From assembly GCF_003046795.1 (NCBI RefSeq), contig NZ_PZKN01000008.1, forward strand, positions 62,001 through 126,000: DNA of 64,000 nt, written 5' to 3'. Under the pieces are notes generated by a model. The model saw only the letters and a program-made list of their open reading frames with translations, had not been told where the DNA came from and made no database searches. Numbering within the stretch: the stretch's first letter is position 1; each line of letters starts with the position of its first letter. The stretch comes from Desulfonatronum sp. SC1. GTDB taxonomy: Bacteria > Desulfobacterota > Desulfovibrionia > Desulfovibrionales > Desulfonatronaceae. This document shows positions 40,973 to 49,578 of the stretch, one piece after another. The position numbers and the translations under genes are program-made.

Positions 40973-43336
40973 GTGCAGACTACTCCCATAAAACGAACCA
41001 TCGCCATCGTCATTCCCTGGTTCGGCAAGGACCTCAAGGGCGGGGCCGAACAGCAGGCCTGGCAAATGGCCACCCGGCTGGCGGCCCGAGGCCACGGCGT
41101 CGAGGTGCTGACCACCTGCGGGCGCTCCTTTCAGGACCATTGGGCCGAGAACCATTACCCCGAAGGCATAATCCGGGAGGATGGCCTGGTGATCCGCCGG
41201 TTCGCCCTGCGCCGGAGTTCCTTCCACGACTTCAACGCCCTGAACGGGCATTTGCTGCGTCTGGACCGGGACATGCTCAAGCCCGGAGTCAGTCCGGTAC
41301 CGGGCAACGCGGCCGAGGTCTTTGCCACGGACAGCGTCAACGCGCAGGGCTTGCTGGATCATCTGCGCGGCCCTGGCCAAAACTACGCCGCCGTGGTCTT
41401 TCTACCCTATCTTTACGGGCCGATTTTGAACGGCCTGCCGCTGGTGGCGGAGCGGGCCTTTCTGATGCCCTGCCTGCACGACGAGGCCTACGCCTATCTG
41501 CCCCAGGTGGAGCGGATATTCCGCAAAGCCCGGGGCATTTTGTACCTGTCCGCCGGGGAGAAAGCCCTGGCCGAGCGGCTGTACGGTCCAGGGATCGTTT
41601 CCAAGGGCGTGCTGGTGGGCGCGGGGGTGGAGCTGGACGCTCCGCATGCCGGGAAAGACACGAATCGCGTTCTGGATCAGACCGGCGAGGCCTTTGTGCT
41701 CTGCCTGGGCCGAAGGGATGTGCACAAGAACACGGACTTTCTGGTTCAGGCGCATCAGGCGTTTCGCGCCCGGCACCCGGAGTCCCGGTTGCGATTGGTC
41801 CTGGCCGGACCGGGGGACCATTCCTACGACGACCGGGAGCACGGCGTGGTGGATCTGGGGCTGGTTGGGGAGGAGGACAAAGCCTTGCTCCTGGCCAAAT
41901 GCCGGGCCTTGTTTCATCCCAGCGAGAACGAAAGTTATTCACGGGTGATCATGGAAGCCTGGTTCAGTGAGCGCCCGGTGGCGGCCCATGGACGCTGTCT
42001 GGCCACGGCCACGGTGGTCCGCCAGAGCGGCGGCGGATGGCTGGCACAGGCTCCGGATCAGTGGGCTGATCTGTTCGCCGCGGTGGAGAAGGCTACTGAA
42101 GCGGAACTGAGCGCCCTGGGACGGTTGGGGCAAGCCCATGCCCGGGAACACGCCTCCTGGGAGCGCGTGGTGGACCGTTATGAACAGGCCCTGGGGCTGA
42201 CTTCAGCCACGTCCGAGTCTTTGGCCGGGATTCAGCCAAGCCGTGGCGAAGCGCGAACCACGGGGCGGGCCGTGCACCAGATCGTGGCCGGTTTTCGCCT
42301 GGGCGACGCCATTTCCAACTACGCCCGGGCCATCCGGGACCAGCTTCTGGCCCGCGGTTTCGCTTCGGAAATTTTTCTGCCGGGCCAGCACCTGGACCCC
42401 GCGGCCCGGCATCTGGCCCATCCCTTTCAGGACGGCTGCATCAAGCCTGGGGACGGACTGATCTACCACCATTCCATCGGCTCGGACCTGACGCCCTTTG
42501 CCGCGGATCACAACGGACCCAAGTGCCTGATCTACCACAACATCACCCCGGCGCACTTTTACGAGCCCTACAGCGACGCCCGGGTCAGCCTGTTGGAAGG
42601 CGGCCGGGCCGAGCTTGGAGACCTGGCTGCCCGGTTTCCACTCAGCCTGGGCGTGTCGGCCTATAACGCCCAGGAACTGGCCCAGGCCGGTTTCCAAAAC
42701 CCGGACGTGCTGCCGCTGATCGTGGACCCCGCCCAGTGGAACACCCCGCCGGACCCGATCCTGATGGCTAGGTTCCAGGACGGGCGGACCAATATCCTGT
42801 TCGTGGGCCGGGTGGCCCCGAACAAGCGCCAGGATCGGCTGATCCGGGCCTTTGCCGCGTATCGGACCCTGGACCCGTTCGCTCGGCTGATCTTCGTGGG
42901 CGGCTTTGACCCGGCGGACCCGTATTACGTCAGCCTGACCTGGATGGCGGACAAGTTCGGCCTGGGGGACAACGTGCTTTTTCTGGGCAGCATCCCGGAC
43001 CCGGGCTTGCAGTCCTGCTACCGCACGGCCCATCTGTTCTGGTCCATGAGCGAGCACGAGGGCTTCGGGGTGCCGCTGATCGAAGCCATGTGGTTCAACG
43101 TCCCGGTCCTGGCGTTCGCCTCGTCCGCTGTCCCGGAAACCATGGGCGAGGCCGGCGCCGCGTTCCATCGGGTGGACGACTATCCCCGGTTGGCCGCCCT
43201 GGCCCGAGTGCTGATCCAGGATGCAGACGTCCGCCACCGGGTGATTCAGTCCCAAAAGGCCCGGCGTGAAGCCTTCGTGGCCCATCGGTTTCATGATCGG
43301 TTCCAGGTGGTTTTGGATCGATTGGGATTGGAGTGA
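40973..43336 (+). CDS. Two-domain family 4 glycosyltransferase
   Basis: 787 residues made of two GT-B glycosyltransferases in one chain. The first (about 1-410) begins IAIVIPWFGKDLKGGAEQQA and has ENESYSRVIMEAWFSERP; the second (about 425-787) starts HQIVAGFRLGDAISNYARAI and has SEHEGFGVPLIEAMWFNVPV with EX7E, plus NILFVGRVAPNKRQDRLIRA. Such bifunctional proteins, like WbdA/WbpZ-type polymerases, can add alternating linkages and so build repeating units. The GTG start at 40973 lacks a clear ribosome-binding site; no better one was found. Confidence 0.88.
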   Translation: MQTTPIKRTIAIVIPWFGKDLKGGAEQQAWQMATRLAARGHGVEVLTTCGRSFQDHWAENHYPEGIIREDGLVIRRFALRRSSFHDFNALNGHLLRLDRDMLKPGVSPVPGNAAEVFATDSVNAQGLLDHLRGPGQNYAAVVFLPYLYGPILNGLPLVAERAFLMPCLHDEAYAYLPQVERIFRKARGILYLSAGEKALAERLYGPGIVSKGVLVGAGVELDAPHAGKDTNRVLDQTGEAFVLCLGRRDVHKNTDFLVQAHQAFRARHPESRLRLVLAGPGDHSYDDREHGVVDLGLVGEEDKALLLAKCRALFHPSENESYSRVIMEAWFSERPVAAHGRCLATATVVRQSGGGWLAQAPDQWADLFAAVEKATEAELSALGRLGQAHAREHASWERVVDRYEQALGLTSATSESLAGIQPSRGEARTTGRAVHQIVAGFRLGDAISNYARAIRDQLLARGFASEIFLPGQHLDPAARHLAHPFQDGCIKPGDGLIYHHSIGSDLTPFAADHNGPKCLIYHNITPAHFYEPYSDARVSLLEGGRAELGDLAARFPLSLGVSAYNAQELAQAGFQNPDVLPLIVDPAQWNTPPDPILMARFQDGRTNILFVGRVAPNKRQDRLIRAFAAYRTLDPFARLIFVGGFDPADPYYVSLTWMADKFGLGDNVLFLGSIPDPGLQSCYRTAHLFWSMSEHEGFGVPLIEAMWFNVPVLAFASSAVPETMGEAGAAFHRVDDYPRLAALARVLIQDADVRHRVIQSQKARREAFVAHRFHDRFQVVLDRLGLE

Positions 43337-43372
43337 GCCGGTTTTCTCAAGAAACAAAAGAAGGTTGTCATC

Positions 43373-44302
43373 ATGACGGAATTATCGGTCGTCGTCCCTT
43401 TGTACAACGAAGAGGGCAACGTGGTGGAGCTGCATCGGGAAATCAAGGATGTCTGCGAAGCCAACGGCTATACGTATGAAATCATCCTGGTGGACGACGG
43501 CTCCGAGGATGAGACGCTGAAGCGGGCCAAGGAGTGTTCTCCGGCGAAAATCATCCGGTTTCGCCGCAACTTCGGACAGACCGCCGCGTTCGACGCCGGG
43601 ATCAAGCAGTCCCGATACCGGTACATCGTAACCATGGACGGCGACCGCCAAAACGACCCACGGGACATCCCCCGGATGATCGCCTTTTTGGAAGAGCACG
43701 ATTACGATGTGGTTTCGGGGTGGCGCAAAAACCGGAAAGATAATTTTTCCAAGCGGTTCTTTTCCAATGGGGCCAAGATGCTCCGGGACGTGCTGGTCAA
43801 GGACAGGATTCACGACAGCGGCTGCGCCCTGAAGGTCTATCGACGGGAGTGCTTCGAGAACATCAACCTGTTCGGCGAGATGCACCGCTTCATTCCGGCC
43901 CTGCTGAAGATCAAGGGCTTCACCGTGGGCGAGGTGGAGGTCAATCATCGACCCCGTGTCGCCGGGGTCTCCAAGTACAACTGGAAACGGGCCATGAAGG
44001 GCTTCGTGGACATGGTTTCCGTGTGGTTTTGGAACAAATACGCGGTCCGGCCCCTGCACCTGCTGGGCGGAGCCGGAATGGTCATGCTGGGTATCGGACT
44101 GATCTTCTCGTTGTATACGGTGATCTTGTTCCTGAAGGGGCAGAACCTGTCCAACACGGTTTGGCCGCTTTTGTCCGCCTTTTCAGTGATCACCGGATTG
44201 CAACTCTTTGTCAGCGGCCTCCTCGCGGACATGATGTCCAAGCTGTACTATGAGAAATCCAAGGACAAATCTTACATTATTCGTGAAGTTATTGAAAGAT
44301 AA
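43373..44302 (+). CDS. Polyisoprenyl-phosphate glycosyltransferase (DPM1/GtrB type)
   Basis: 309 residues. GT-A domain at 1-230 with LSVVVPLYNEEGNV, ILVDDGSEDETL and TMDGDRQNDP, then IHDSGCALKVYRRE; two C-terminal membrane helices (about 230-300) anchor it. The family transfers a sugar to undecaprenyl phosphate in the inner membrane; donor unknown. The next gene codes a membrane protein that begins 22 bases later and may use the lipid-linked sugar. Start has GAAGG-like sequence upstream. Confidence 0.9.
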   Translation: MTELSVVVPLYNEEGNVVELHREIKDVCEANGYTYEIILVDDGSEDETLKRAKECSPAKIIRFRRNFGQTAAFDAGIKQSRYRYIVTMDGDRQNDPRDIPRMIAFLEEHDYDVVSGWRKNRKDNFSKRFFSNGAKMLRDVLVKDRIHDSGCALKVYRRECFENINLFGEMHRFIPALLKIKGFTVGEVEVNHRPRVAGVSKYNWKRAMKGFVDMVSVWFWNKYAVRPLHLLGGAGMVMLGIGLIFSLYTVILFLKGQNLSNTVWPLLSAFSVITGLQLFVSGLLADMMSKLYYEKSKDKSYIIREVIER

Positions 44303-44323
44303 GACTTTCAGGAGTCAAAGATC

Positions 44324-45319
44324 ATGCGGATGGAAGACATAGCGGCCCTGGTCGCGCCGGACGTGCTGCTTCCGGCCTTGGGCCTGGCGGGATTGCTCCT
44401 GCCCGGACTGATCGCCATGGGCGCGGTGTTCGTGGCCGTGCTTACGGCGGCAACGTACAGAAAATCGTCCAAGGTGTTCGCGGACAAGCTGGCTAAGCAG
44501 ATGTCCGAATTCGGGATGCTCGTGCTGGGTGTGTGGCTGTTGCTCGTTTCAGCGAGGTGGGGGCTCTGGATCGGCGATATTTGGCCGGTGTCCGAACCGT
44601 TGCAACGATTTTACCACCTCTTTTTTGACATTCCCGGGCACGTGGGCATGCTGGCCGTCCTGACGTCCATCATCGTCGCCCGGGCCTGGAGGCGACACAA
44701 GAACGGCACCGCCGTGCACTTCGTGCTCGGCGGCATTTCCTGCCTGGCCTGGATGGCCGCTCTGGTGCTTTTCGTGGCCGGCTGGCTGGAAATCGGTCGC
44801 TTTGAGGGTTTGGCCCCTAAAATGGATCCCTTGGCTTTGCCGGAACTACTCCAGAATCCCACTGCTTGGCTGATCTGGGCCCAGGGGCTGTTTTTGGCCC
44901 TGGCCCTGGCCGGCGGGGCGGGCCTGCTGTTTCTGGTGGCGCGGCGCAACAAGGAAGATTACGGACGGGACTATTACGCCTGGGCCGCGCGGACCTGCGC
45001 CGCCAGGGCCTTGAGTTCCGGCGTGGTCCAGACGCTTTGGGGCGTGGCGGCGTTTGCCGCTCTGAGTCTGCCTTGGGCCGATATGGTGCTCCAGGACCAG
45101 TCCTTCTGGCTTCCGACGGCCCTTTCGGCGTTATCTGAATCTTCGGCCCTTGTGGCCATGCTGGCGTTTCTGTTTTTATCCCCGCTGGCCTGGCTGAGCC
45201 TGGTTCCGCTGATTAAGAGCCAGCATCCCATGCGCTTGAAAGGGCTGATGCTGGGGCACGTTGTCATCGTGTTCCTTAGCTTGACAGTGTTGGTCATGAC
45301 GTTCCATTCACTTTTTTGA
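44324..45319 (+). CDS. Integral membrane protein of unknown function
   Basis: 331 residues with about eight hydrophobic segments, starting with a helix at 18-42 and ending with VIVFLSLTVLVMTFHSLF. No catalytic or transport motif is recognised; it does not look like a flippase, polymerase or GT-C enzyme. Two short charged loops (RKSSKVFADKLAKQMSEFG and ARRNKEDYGRDYYAWAAR) are notable. It follows the DPM1-like gene by 22 bases in the plus-strand arm, so polysaccharide export or modification is a guess from context. Confidence 0.7.
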   Translation: MRMEDIAALVAPDVLLPALGLAGLLLPGLIAMGAVFVAVLTAATYRKSSKVFADKLAKQMSEFGMLVLGVWLLLVSARWGLWIGDIWPVSEPLQRFYHLFFDIPGHVGMLAVLTSIIVARAWRRHKNGTAVHFVLGGISCLAWMAALVLFVAGWLEIGRFEGLAPKMDPLALPELLQNPTAWLIWAQGLFLALALAGGAGLLFLVARRNKEDYGRDYYAWAARTCAARALSSGVVQTLWGVAAFAALSLPWADMVLQDQSFWLPTALSALSESSALVAMLAFLFLSPLAWLSLVPLIKSQHPMRLKGLMLGHVVIVFLSLTVLVMTFHSLF

Positions 45320-45441
45320 TGGTCGAGGCATACTGTTTTAAAGAAGTCTTGTCAGTCCCGATGGACTTGGTTGGCTTCGCCAAATAATCCTAAACAAACC
45401 GGTAACTAACATTACATATTCGGATTGGAGCACATTGACCC

Positions 45442-46254
45442 ATGATAAAAACCTTGCGACTTTCTTTTTTCGTTCCGGCCTTGGCGTTTGTTTCCTGCTG
45501 GCTTGCCCCCCAGGCGGTTGATGCCCGGGACACGGCCGGAAGTATCGCCCCGTCCGAGGTTCGGGAGCTGCTTGCGGCCCATCCTGAACTGGTGTTGGAC
45601 GTACTGCGTGACAATCCCGTCGAACTGGTGGAAATTTTGGAACAGGCCGTTATGGCCAAGCGGGAGGCGGATCAGCGTCGTCAGGAACAGGCCGACCTGG
45701 CAATGGAGCGTAATCCGGAGGTTTCTTCCGACCGTCCCATCCGGGGTAACCCGGATGCCGCGGTGACCATTGTCGAGTATTCGGATTTTCTTTGCCCGTA
45801 TTGCAGTCAGGCCACTGAAACCGTCAAACGCCTGATGGCCCTGGATCAGGCCGGTGAATTGCGTCTGATGTTCAAACACCTGCCCCTGAATCCGGTTTCT
45901 CATGAATTGGCCCTGGCCTATGAGGCCGCGGCCCTGCAAAGCCATGAAGCGGCCTGGGAGCTGCATGATCGGCTTTTCGAACAACAAGGTCGGTTACGGG
46001 GCGGGGCTGAGGCCTTGCTTCAGGAGATCGTCGCCGAATTGGGTATCGATCCTGAGCGGTTCACCGAAGATCGCAAGCGTCCGGAACTGGTCGAATTGAT
46101 CCAGGCTGATATGGATGAGGCCCGCAAATTCGGCTTTAGCGGCACCCCCATGTTTTTGGTCAACGGCATTCCCCTGCGCGGGGCCGTGCCGTTGTCCGAG
46201 TTTCAGCGCGTCATCGAACTGGCCAAGACGCGGGATTCGTCCGTGTCGGACTAA
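45442..46254 (+). CDS. DsbA-family thiol:disulfide oxidoreductase
   Basis: 270 residues: signal peptide ([20 protein letters not shown]), then an N-terminal helical segment rich in Glu (about 40-95), as in the BdbD/ScsC-like group, and a thioredoxin fold with the active site C118-PY-C121 (FLCPYCSQA), and cis-Pro in [10 protein letters not shown]. Acts in the periplasm on disulfides. The start is ATG 45442; the ribosome-binding site is weak. A REP-like repeat follows the stop. Confidence 0.88.
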   Translation: MIKTLRLSFFVPALAFVSCWLAPQAVDARDTAGSIAPSEVRELLAAHPELVLDVLRDNPVELVEILEQAVMAKREADQRRQEQADLAMERNPEVSSDRPIRGNPDAAVTIVEYSDFLCPYCSQATETVKRLMALDQAGELRLMFKHLPLNPVSHELALAYEAAALQSHEAAWELHDRLFEQQGRLRGGAEALLQEIVAELGIDPERFTEDRKRPELVELIQADMDEARKFGFSGTPMFLVNGIPLRGAVPLSEFQRVIELAKTRDSSVSD

Positions 46255-46275
46255 GGCGATTTTTGGAAATAATCG

Positions 46276-46309
46276 CCCCTCACCCCAGCCTTCTCCCAGA
46301 TGGAGAGGG
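46276..46309. repeat. REP-like palindrome between dsbA-like gene and glnS
   Basis: CCCCTCACCCCAGCCTTCTC followed by CCAGATGGAGAGGG forms a CCCTCTC-type inverted repeat. The same kind of sequence, typically CCCCTCACCC...CCCTCTCCC, is dispersed in many proteobacterial genomes. It sits before the GlnS start region. Confidence 0.5.
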
Positions 46310-46366
46310 AAACAAATGGTATGTTCTTTTCGGAAATCATCTAAGGACCGACAAGGAGTTGCCGCG

Positions 46367-48073
46367 ATGACGAGCGCCACCACAGCCATAGCTCCCAATT
46401 TCATCAAGACCATCGTCGAGGAAGACCTTCGGGCCGGAAAGAACGACGGCCGTGTGACGACTCGATTTCCCCCGGAGCCCAACGGATATCTGCATATCGG
46501 TCACGCCAAGTCCATCTGCCTGAACTTCGGTCTGGCCCGTGAGTTCGGCGGAGCCTGCCACCTGCGCTTCGATGACACCAATCCGATCAAGGAAGACGTG
46601 GAGTACGTGGAGTCCATCAAGCGCGACGTACGCTGGCTGGGCTTCGACTGGGGCGACAACCTGTTCTACGCTTCGGACTATTTCGATCGGCTTTACGACT
46701 ACGCCCAGGAACTGATCCGTCGGGGCAAGGCCTACGTGTGCAGCCTGAGCGCCGAGGATATCCGGGCCTACCGCGGCACCCTGACCGAGCCGGGCCGGAA
46801 CAGCCCGTATCGCGACCGAACCGTTGCGGAGAATCTGGATCTCTTCGCCCGGATGCGGGCCGGGGAATTCGAGGACGGCAAGCATGTGCTCCGGGCAAAA
46901 ATCGACATGGCTTCGCCCAACGTCAGTCTGCGCGATCCGGTGATCTACCGGATCAAGAAGGCCGTCCATCACCGGACCGGGGACGCCTGGTGCATCTATC
47001 CCATGTATGACTTCGCCCACTGCCTGTCCGACTCCATCGAGGGCATTACCCACTCCATCTGCACCCTTGAGTTCGAAAACAACCGCCCTTTGTACCACTG
47101 GTTCCTGGACGCCCTGGAAACCCCGTGTCATCCTGAGCAGATTGAATTCGCCCGACTGAATCTGAGCTACACCGTGCTCAGCAAACGCAAGCTGATCCAA
47201 CTCGTCCAGGACAAGGCCGTGTCCGGCTGGGACGACCCGCGAATGCCCACAATCACCGGCCTGCGACGGCGGGGCGTACCTCCGGAGGCGCTGCGGATCT
47301 TCTGCGACCGGATCGGCGTGGCCCGGGCCGACTCTCTGGTGGACATCTCCATGCTGGAGCATTGCATCAGGGAGGTGCTCAACGCCCGTGCTCCGCGGGT
47401 GATGGCCGTGCTTCGCCCCCTGAAGGTGGTGATCACAAATTACCCGGAGGACCAGATAGACGAGCTGGAAGCCCCTTTGCATCCGGAGAGTCCGGAGATG
47501 GGAACGCGCATGCTGCCCTTTGGCCGGGAGCTGTACATTGAGCAAGACGACTTCATGGAGGAGCCGCCCAAGAAATTTTATCGGCTGGCTCCGGGCCGGG
47601 AAGTCCGGCTGCGCTACGGGTATTACATCACCTGCCGGGAAGTGATTAAAAACAGCCTGGGCGAGGTGATGGAACTGCACTGCACCTACGACCCGGCCTC
47701 CCGAGGCGGAGGCACGCCGGACGCGCGCAAGGTCAAGGCCACCCTGCATTGGGTCTGCGCCAAGACAGCCAAACGGGCCAAGGTTCGGATCTACGACCAT
47801 CTCTTCACCACTCCCAATCCCAACGAAGCCCCGGAAGGCAAGGACTTCCGCCACAATCTCAACCCCAATTCCCTGGAGGTTCTGGAGAGCTGCCTGGTGG
47901 AACCGCATCTGGCCGCGGCGGAGACGGGCAGCCGCTGGCAGTTCGAGCGGCTGGGGTATTTCAGCGTGGATCCGGTGGACAGCACTCCGGAGGAATTGAT
48001 CTTCAACCGGATCATCTCCCTGCGTGACACCTGGGCCAAAGTTCAGGCCGCGGAGGGCAAAAGAATCTGGTAA
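46367..48073 (+). CDS. glnS: Glutaminyl-tRNA synthetase
   Basis: 568 residues. The HIGH motif is at 43-46 (YLHIGHAKS), the KMSKS-equivalent is VLSKRKL, and the Rossmann fold has [21 protein letters not shown] and [11 protein letters not shown] as in class Ib enzymes. The C-terminal beta-barrels that bind the anticodon follow. It attaches glutamine to tRNA(Gln). The ATG at 46367 has AAGGAG; the frame is open upstream to 46115, overlapping the DsbA gene, and that part is not coding-like. Presence of GlnS instead of the GatCAB route is known in Desulfovibrio and relatives. Confidence 0.94.
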   Translation: MTSATTAIAPNFIKTIVEEDLRAGKNDGRVTTRFPPEPNGYLHIGHAKSICLNFGLAREFGGACHLRFDDTNPIKEDVEYVESIKRDVRWLGFDWGDNLFYASDYFDRLYDYAQELIRRGKAYVCSLSAEDIRAYRGTLTEPGRNSPYRDRTVAENLDLFARMRAGEFEDGKHVLRAKIDMASPNVSLRDPVIYRIKKAVHHRTGDAWCIYPMYDFAHCLSDSIEGITHSICTLEFENNRPLYHWFLDALETPCHPEQIEFARLNLSYTVLSKRKLIQLVQDKAVSGWDDPRMPTITGLRRRGVPPEALRIFCDRIGVARADSLVDISMLEHCIREVLNARAPRVMAVLRPLKVVITNYPEDQIDELEAPLHPESPEMGTRMLPFGRELYIEQDDFMEEPPKKFYRLAPGREVRLRYGYYITCREVIKNSLGEVMELHCTYDPASRGGGTPDARKVKATLHWVCAKTAKRAKVRIYDHLFTTPNPNEAPEGKDFRHNLNPNSLEVLESCLVEPHLAAAETGSRWQFERLGYFSVDPVDSTPEELIFNRIISLRDTWAKVQAAEGKRIW

Positions 48074-48086
48074 CTACTCACCTGCG

Positions 48087-48255
48087 TTCCGGCTTGTCTC
48101 GATTTTTCAGCCTCGCAACTTCTTCATCGGCTTCGTAACATCGAGCCATTGCCCGAATAATCAACAGTTGGCACTTCAGGCGTCCGGCAATGGTTCGATG
48201 AACGAATCCTGGCTCAGTCAGACAATCGAGGCCGAAAAATCGAGACAAGCCGGAA
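48087..48255. repeat. 169-base nested palindrome
   Basis: Outer arms of 29 bases, at 48087-48115 and 48227-48255, are complementary with one mismatch (TTCCGGCTTGTCTCG and CGAGACAAGCCGGAA at the tips). Inside, TCGAGCCATTGCC (about 48143) pairs with GGCAATGGTTCGA (about 48187) with one mismatch. No reading frame. It lies after glnS, before the binding-lipoprotein gene. Confidence 0.7.
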
Positions 48256-48309
48256 CACTCCATATCTTGTCGTGAAAATGTACAGAGGAGTTACCTTGCC
48301 GGAGCCCCC

Positions 48310-49578
48310 ATGACGACAAATCCCTTCCATTTCCGGATGACGCGTCTTGTCCTGGGGCTGCTGCTCGGGATCATGGCCGCGGCCACCTCGGGCTGCGCTC
48401 CGGAGACCGCGACGCGGTCGGCATGCCGGGACGCCTTGGGTTGCGTTTGGGTCGAGCCGGGCGAAGCGGTGAAAATCGTCAGTTTGCAGACCTTCAGCGG
48501 CCCACTGGCGATGGTCAGCGAAGAGCATGTACGGACCTTGAAAATGCGTGTCGCCGAACGCGGGGGGCCGTACGGTTGGCCTGTGACCGTCCTGCGCGAG
48601 GACGAGCAGTGTTCCGCTGCCGGCGGACTGGTGGCGGCCCAAAAGATTGCAACGGATCCGAACGTGGTCGCGGTTCACGGTCCGAACTGCTCCAGCGCGG
48701 CGATCCCAGCGGCCCGGGTTCTCTCCGAAGCGGGTCTGGTCATGGTCTCCGGGACCGCCACGGCCCCTTCCCTGACCTCCCGGAACGGCAAACGAGGTGA
48801 GCATAATCACCCGGGGTTTTTTCGAACCGCGGCCAACGACCAGTTTCAAGGGGTGGCCGCGGCCTCCTTTGCTTTTGACTTTCTGGGACTGCGTAGAGTT
48901 GCCGCTGTTCATGACCAGAGCCCGTACGCTGAGGGCTTGGCCGAGACGTTCCTTGCCGCCTTTCTAGCAAAAGGCGGCAAGGCGGTCTTCGCCGACGCCG
49001 TAGCTCGTGGAGACCGCAATATGCGGCCCGTGGCCCAGGCCATGGCCGGATCTCATCCGGAACTACTTTTTCTGCCGATTTTTTCCCCGGAGGCTGAATA
49101 TCTGATTCGCTCCGTCCAGGCCGAGCCGGAACTATCCAATCTGATTCTGCTCAGCGCGGATTCCATCTTCAACCAACCATTCATTCAGGGCTGTGGCGAC
49201 GTCTGTCGGAACATGCTCTTCATCGCCCCGGACCAGGTCCGGAGTCCGGCCTACACCGCGTTTCTGGATCATTATGTTGAAATTCACAGTAGGGGCCCGG
49301 TGGGCTACTTTCATGCCCACGGCTACGACGCCGCGTCCATCCTTCTCCGCGCCCTGGAACAGTCATCTTTTCCGGAGCCGGACGGCTCCCTGCGCATCGA
49401 ACGGCAGCGTATTCGAGACTCTTTGTACGAACTGCGCCGCTTTCCAGGGCTGACCGGGGCGCTGAGCTGCGACGCCTTCGGCGACTGCGGTGTTCCGCGT
49501 TTCAAACTGGTTCGTCTCGAAGCGTCCATGGATTTCGAACAAGCGCTGCGCAACACCCTGGCAGTTTATGCCCCCTGA
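48310..49578 (+). CDS. Periplasmic ligand-binding lipoprotein (type 1 fold)
   Basis: 422 residues with a lipobox ending in C29 (ATSGC), then a periplasmic binding protein fold like those of branched-chain amino acid transporters: VKIVSLQTFSGP, VHGPNCSSAAIPAARVLSE, LVMVSGTATAPSLTSR. It keeps several Cys (three pairs likely disulfide). There is no permease or ATPase gene nearby; instead its stop codon lies inside the start of a hybrid histidine kinase, so the protein probably is the sensor input for that kinase. Ligand unknown. Confidence 0.85.
   Translation: MTTNPFHFRMTRLVLGLLLGIMAAATSGCAPETATRSACRDALGCVWVEPGEAVKIVSLQTFSGPLAMVSEEHVRTLKMRVAERGGPYGWPVTVLREDEQCSAAGGLVAAQKIATDPNVVAVHGPNCSSAAIPAARVLSEAGLVMVSGTATAPSLTSRNGKRGEHNHPGFFRTAANDQFQGVAAASFAFDFLGLRRVAAVHDQSPYAEGLAETFLAAFLAKGGKAVFADAVARGDRNMRPVAQAMAGSHPELLFLPIFSPEAEYLIRSVQAEPELSNLILLSADSIFNQPFIQGCGDVCRNMLFIAPDQVRSPAYTAFLDHYVEIHSRGPVGYFHAHGYDAASILLRALEQSSFPEPDGSLRIERQRIRDSLYELRRFPGLTGALSCDAFGDCGVPRFKLVRLEASMDFEQALRNTLAVYAP

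Noticed and set aside
46337-47908. 523-codon minus-strand frame opposite glnS
   Set aside because: Antisense of glnS without motifs or ribosome-binding site.
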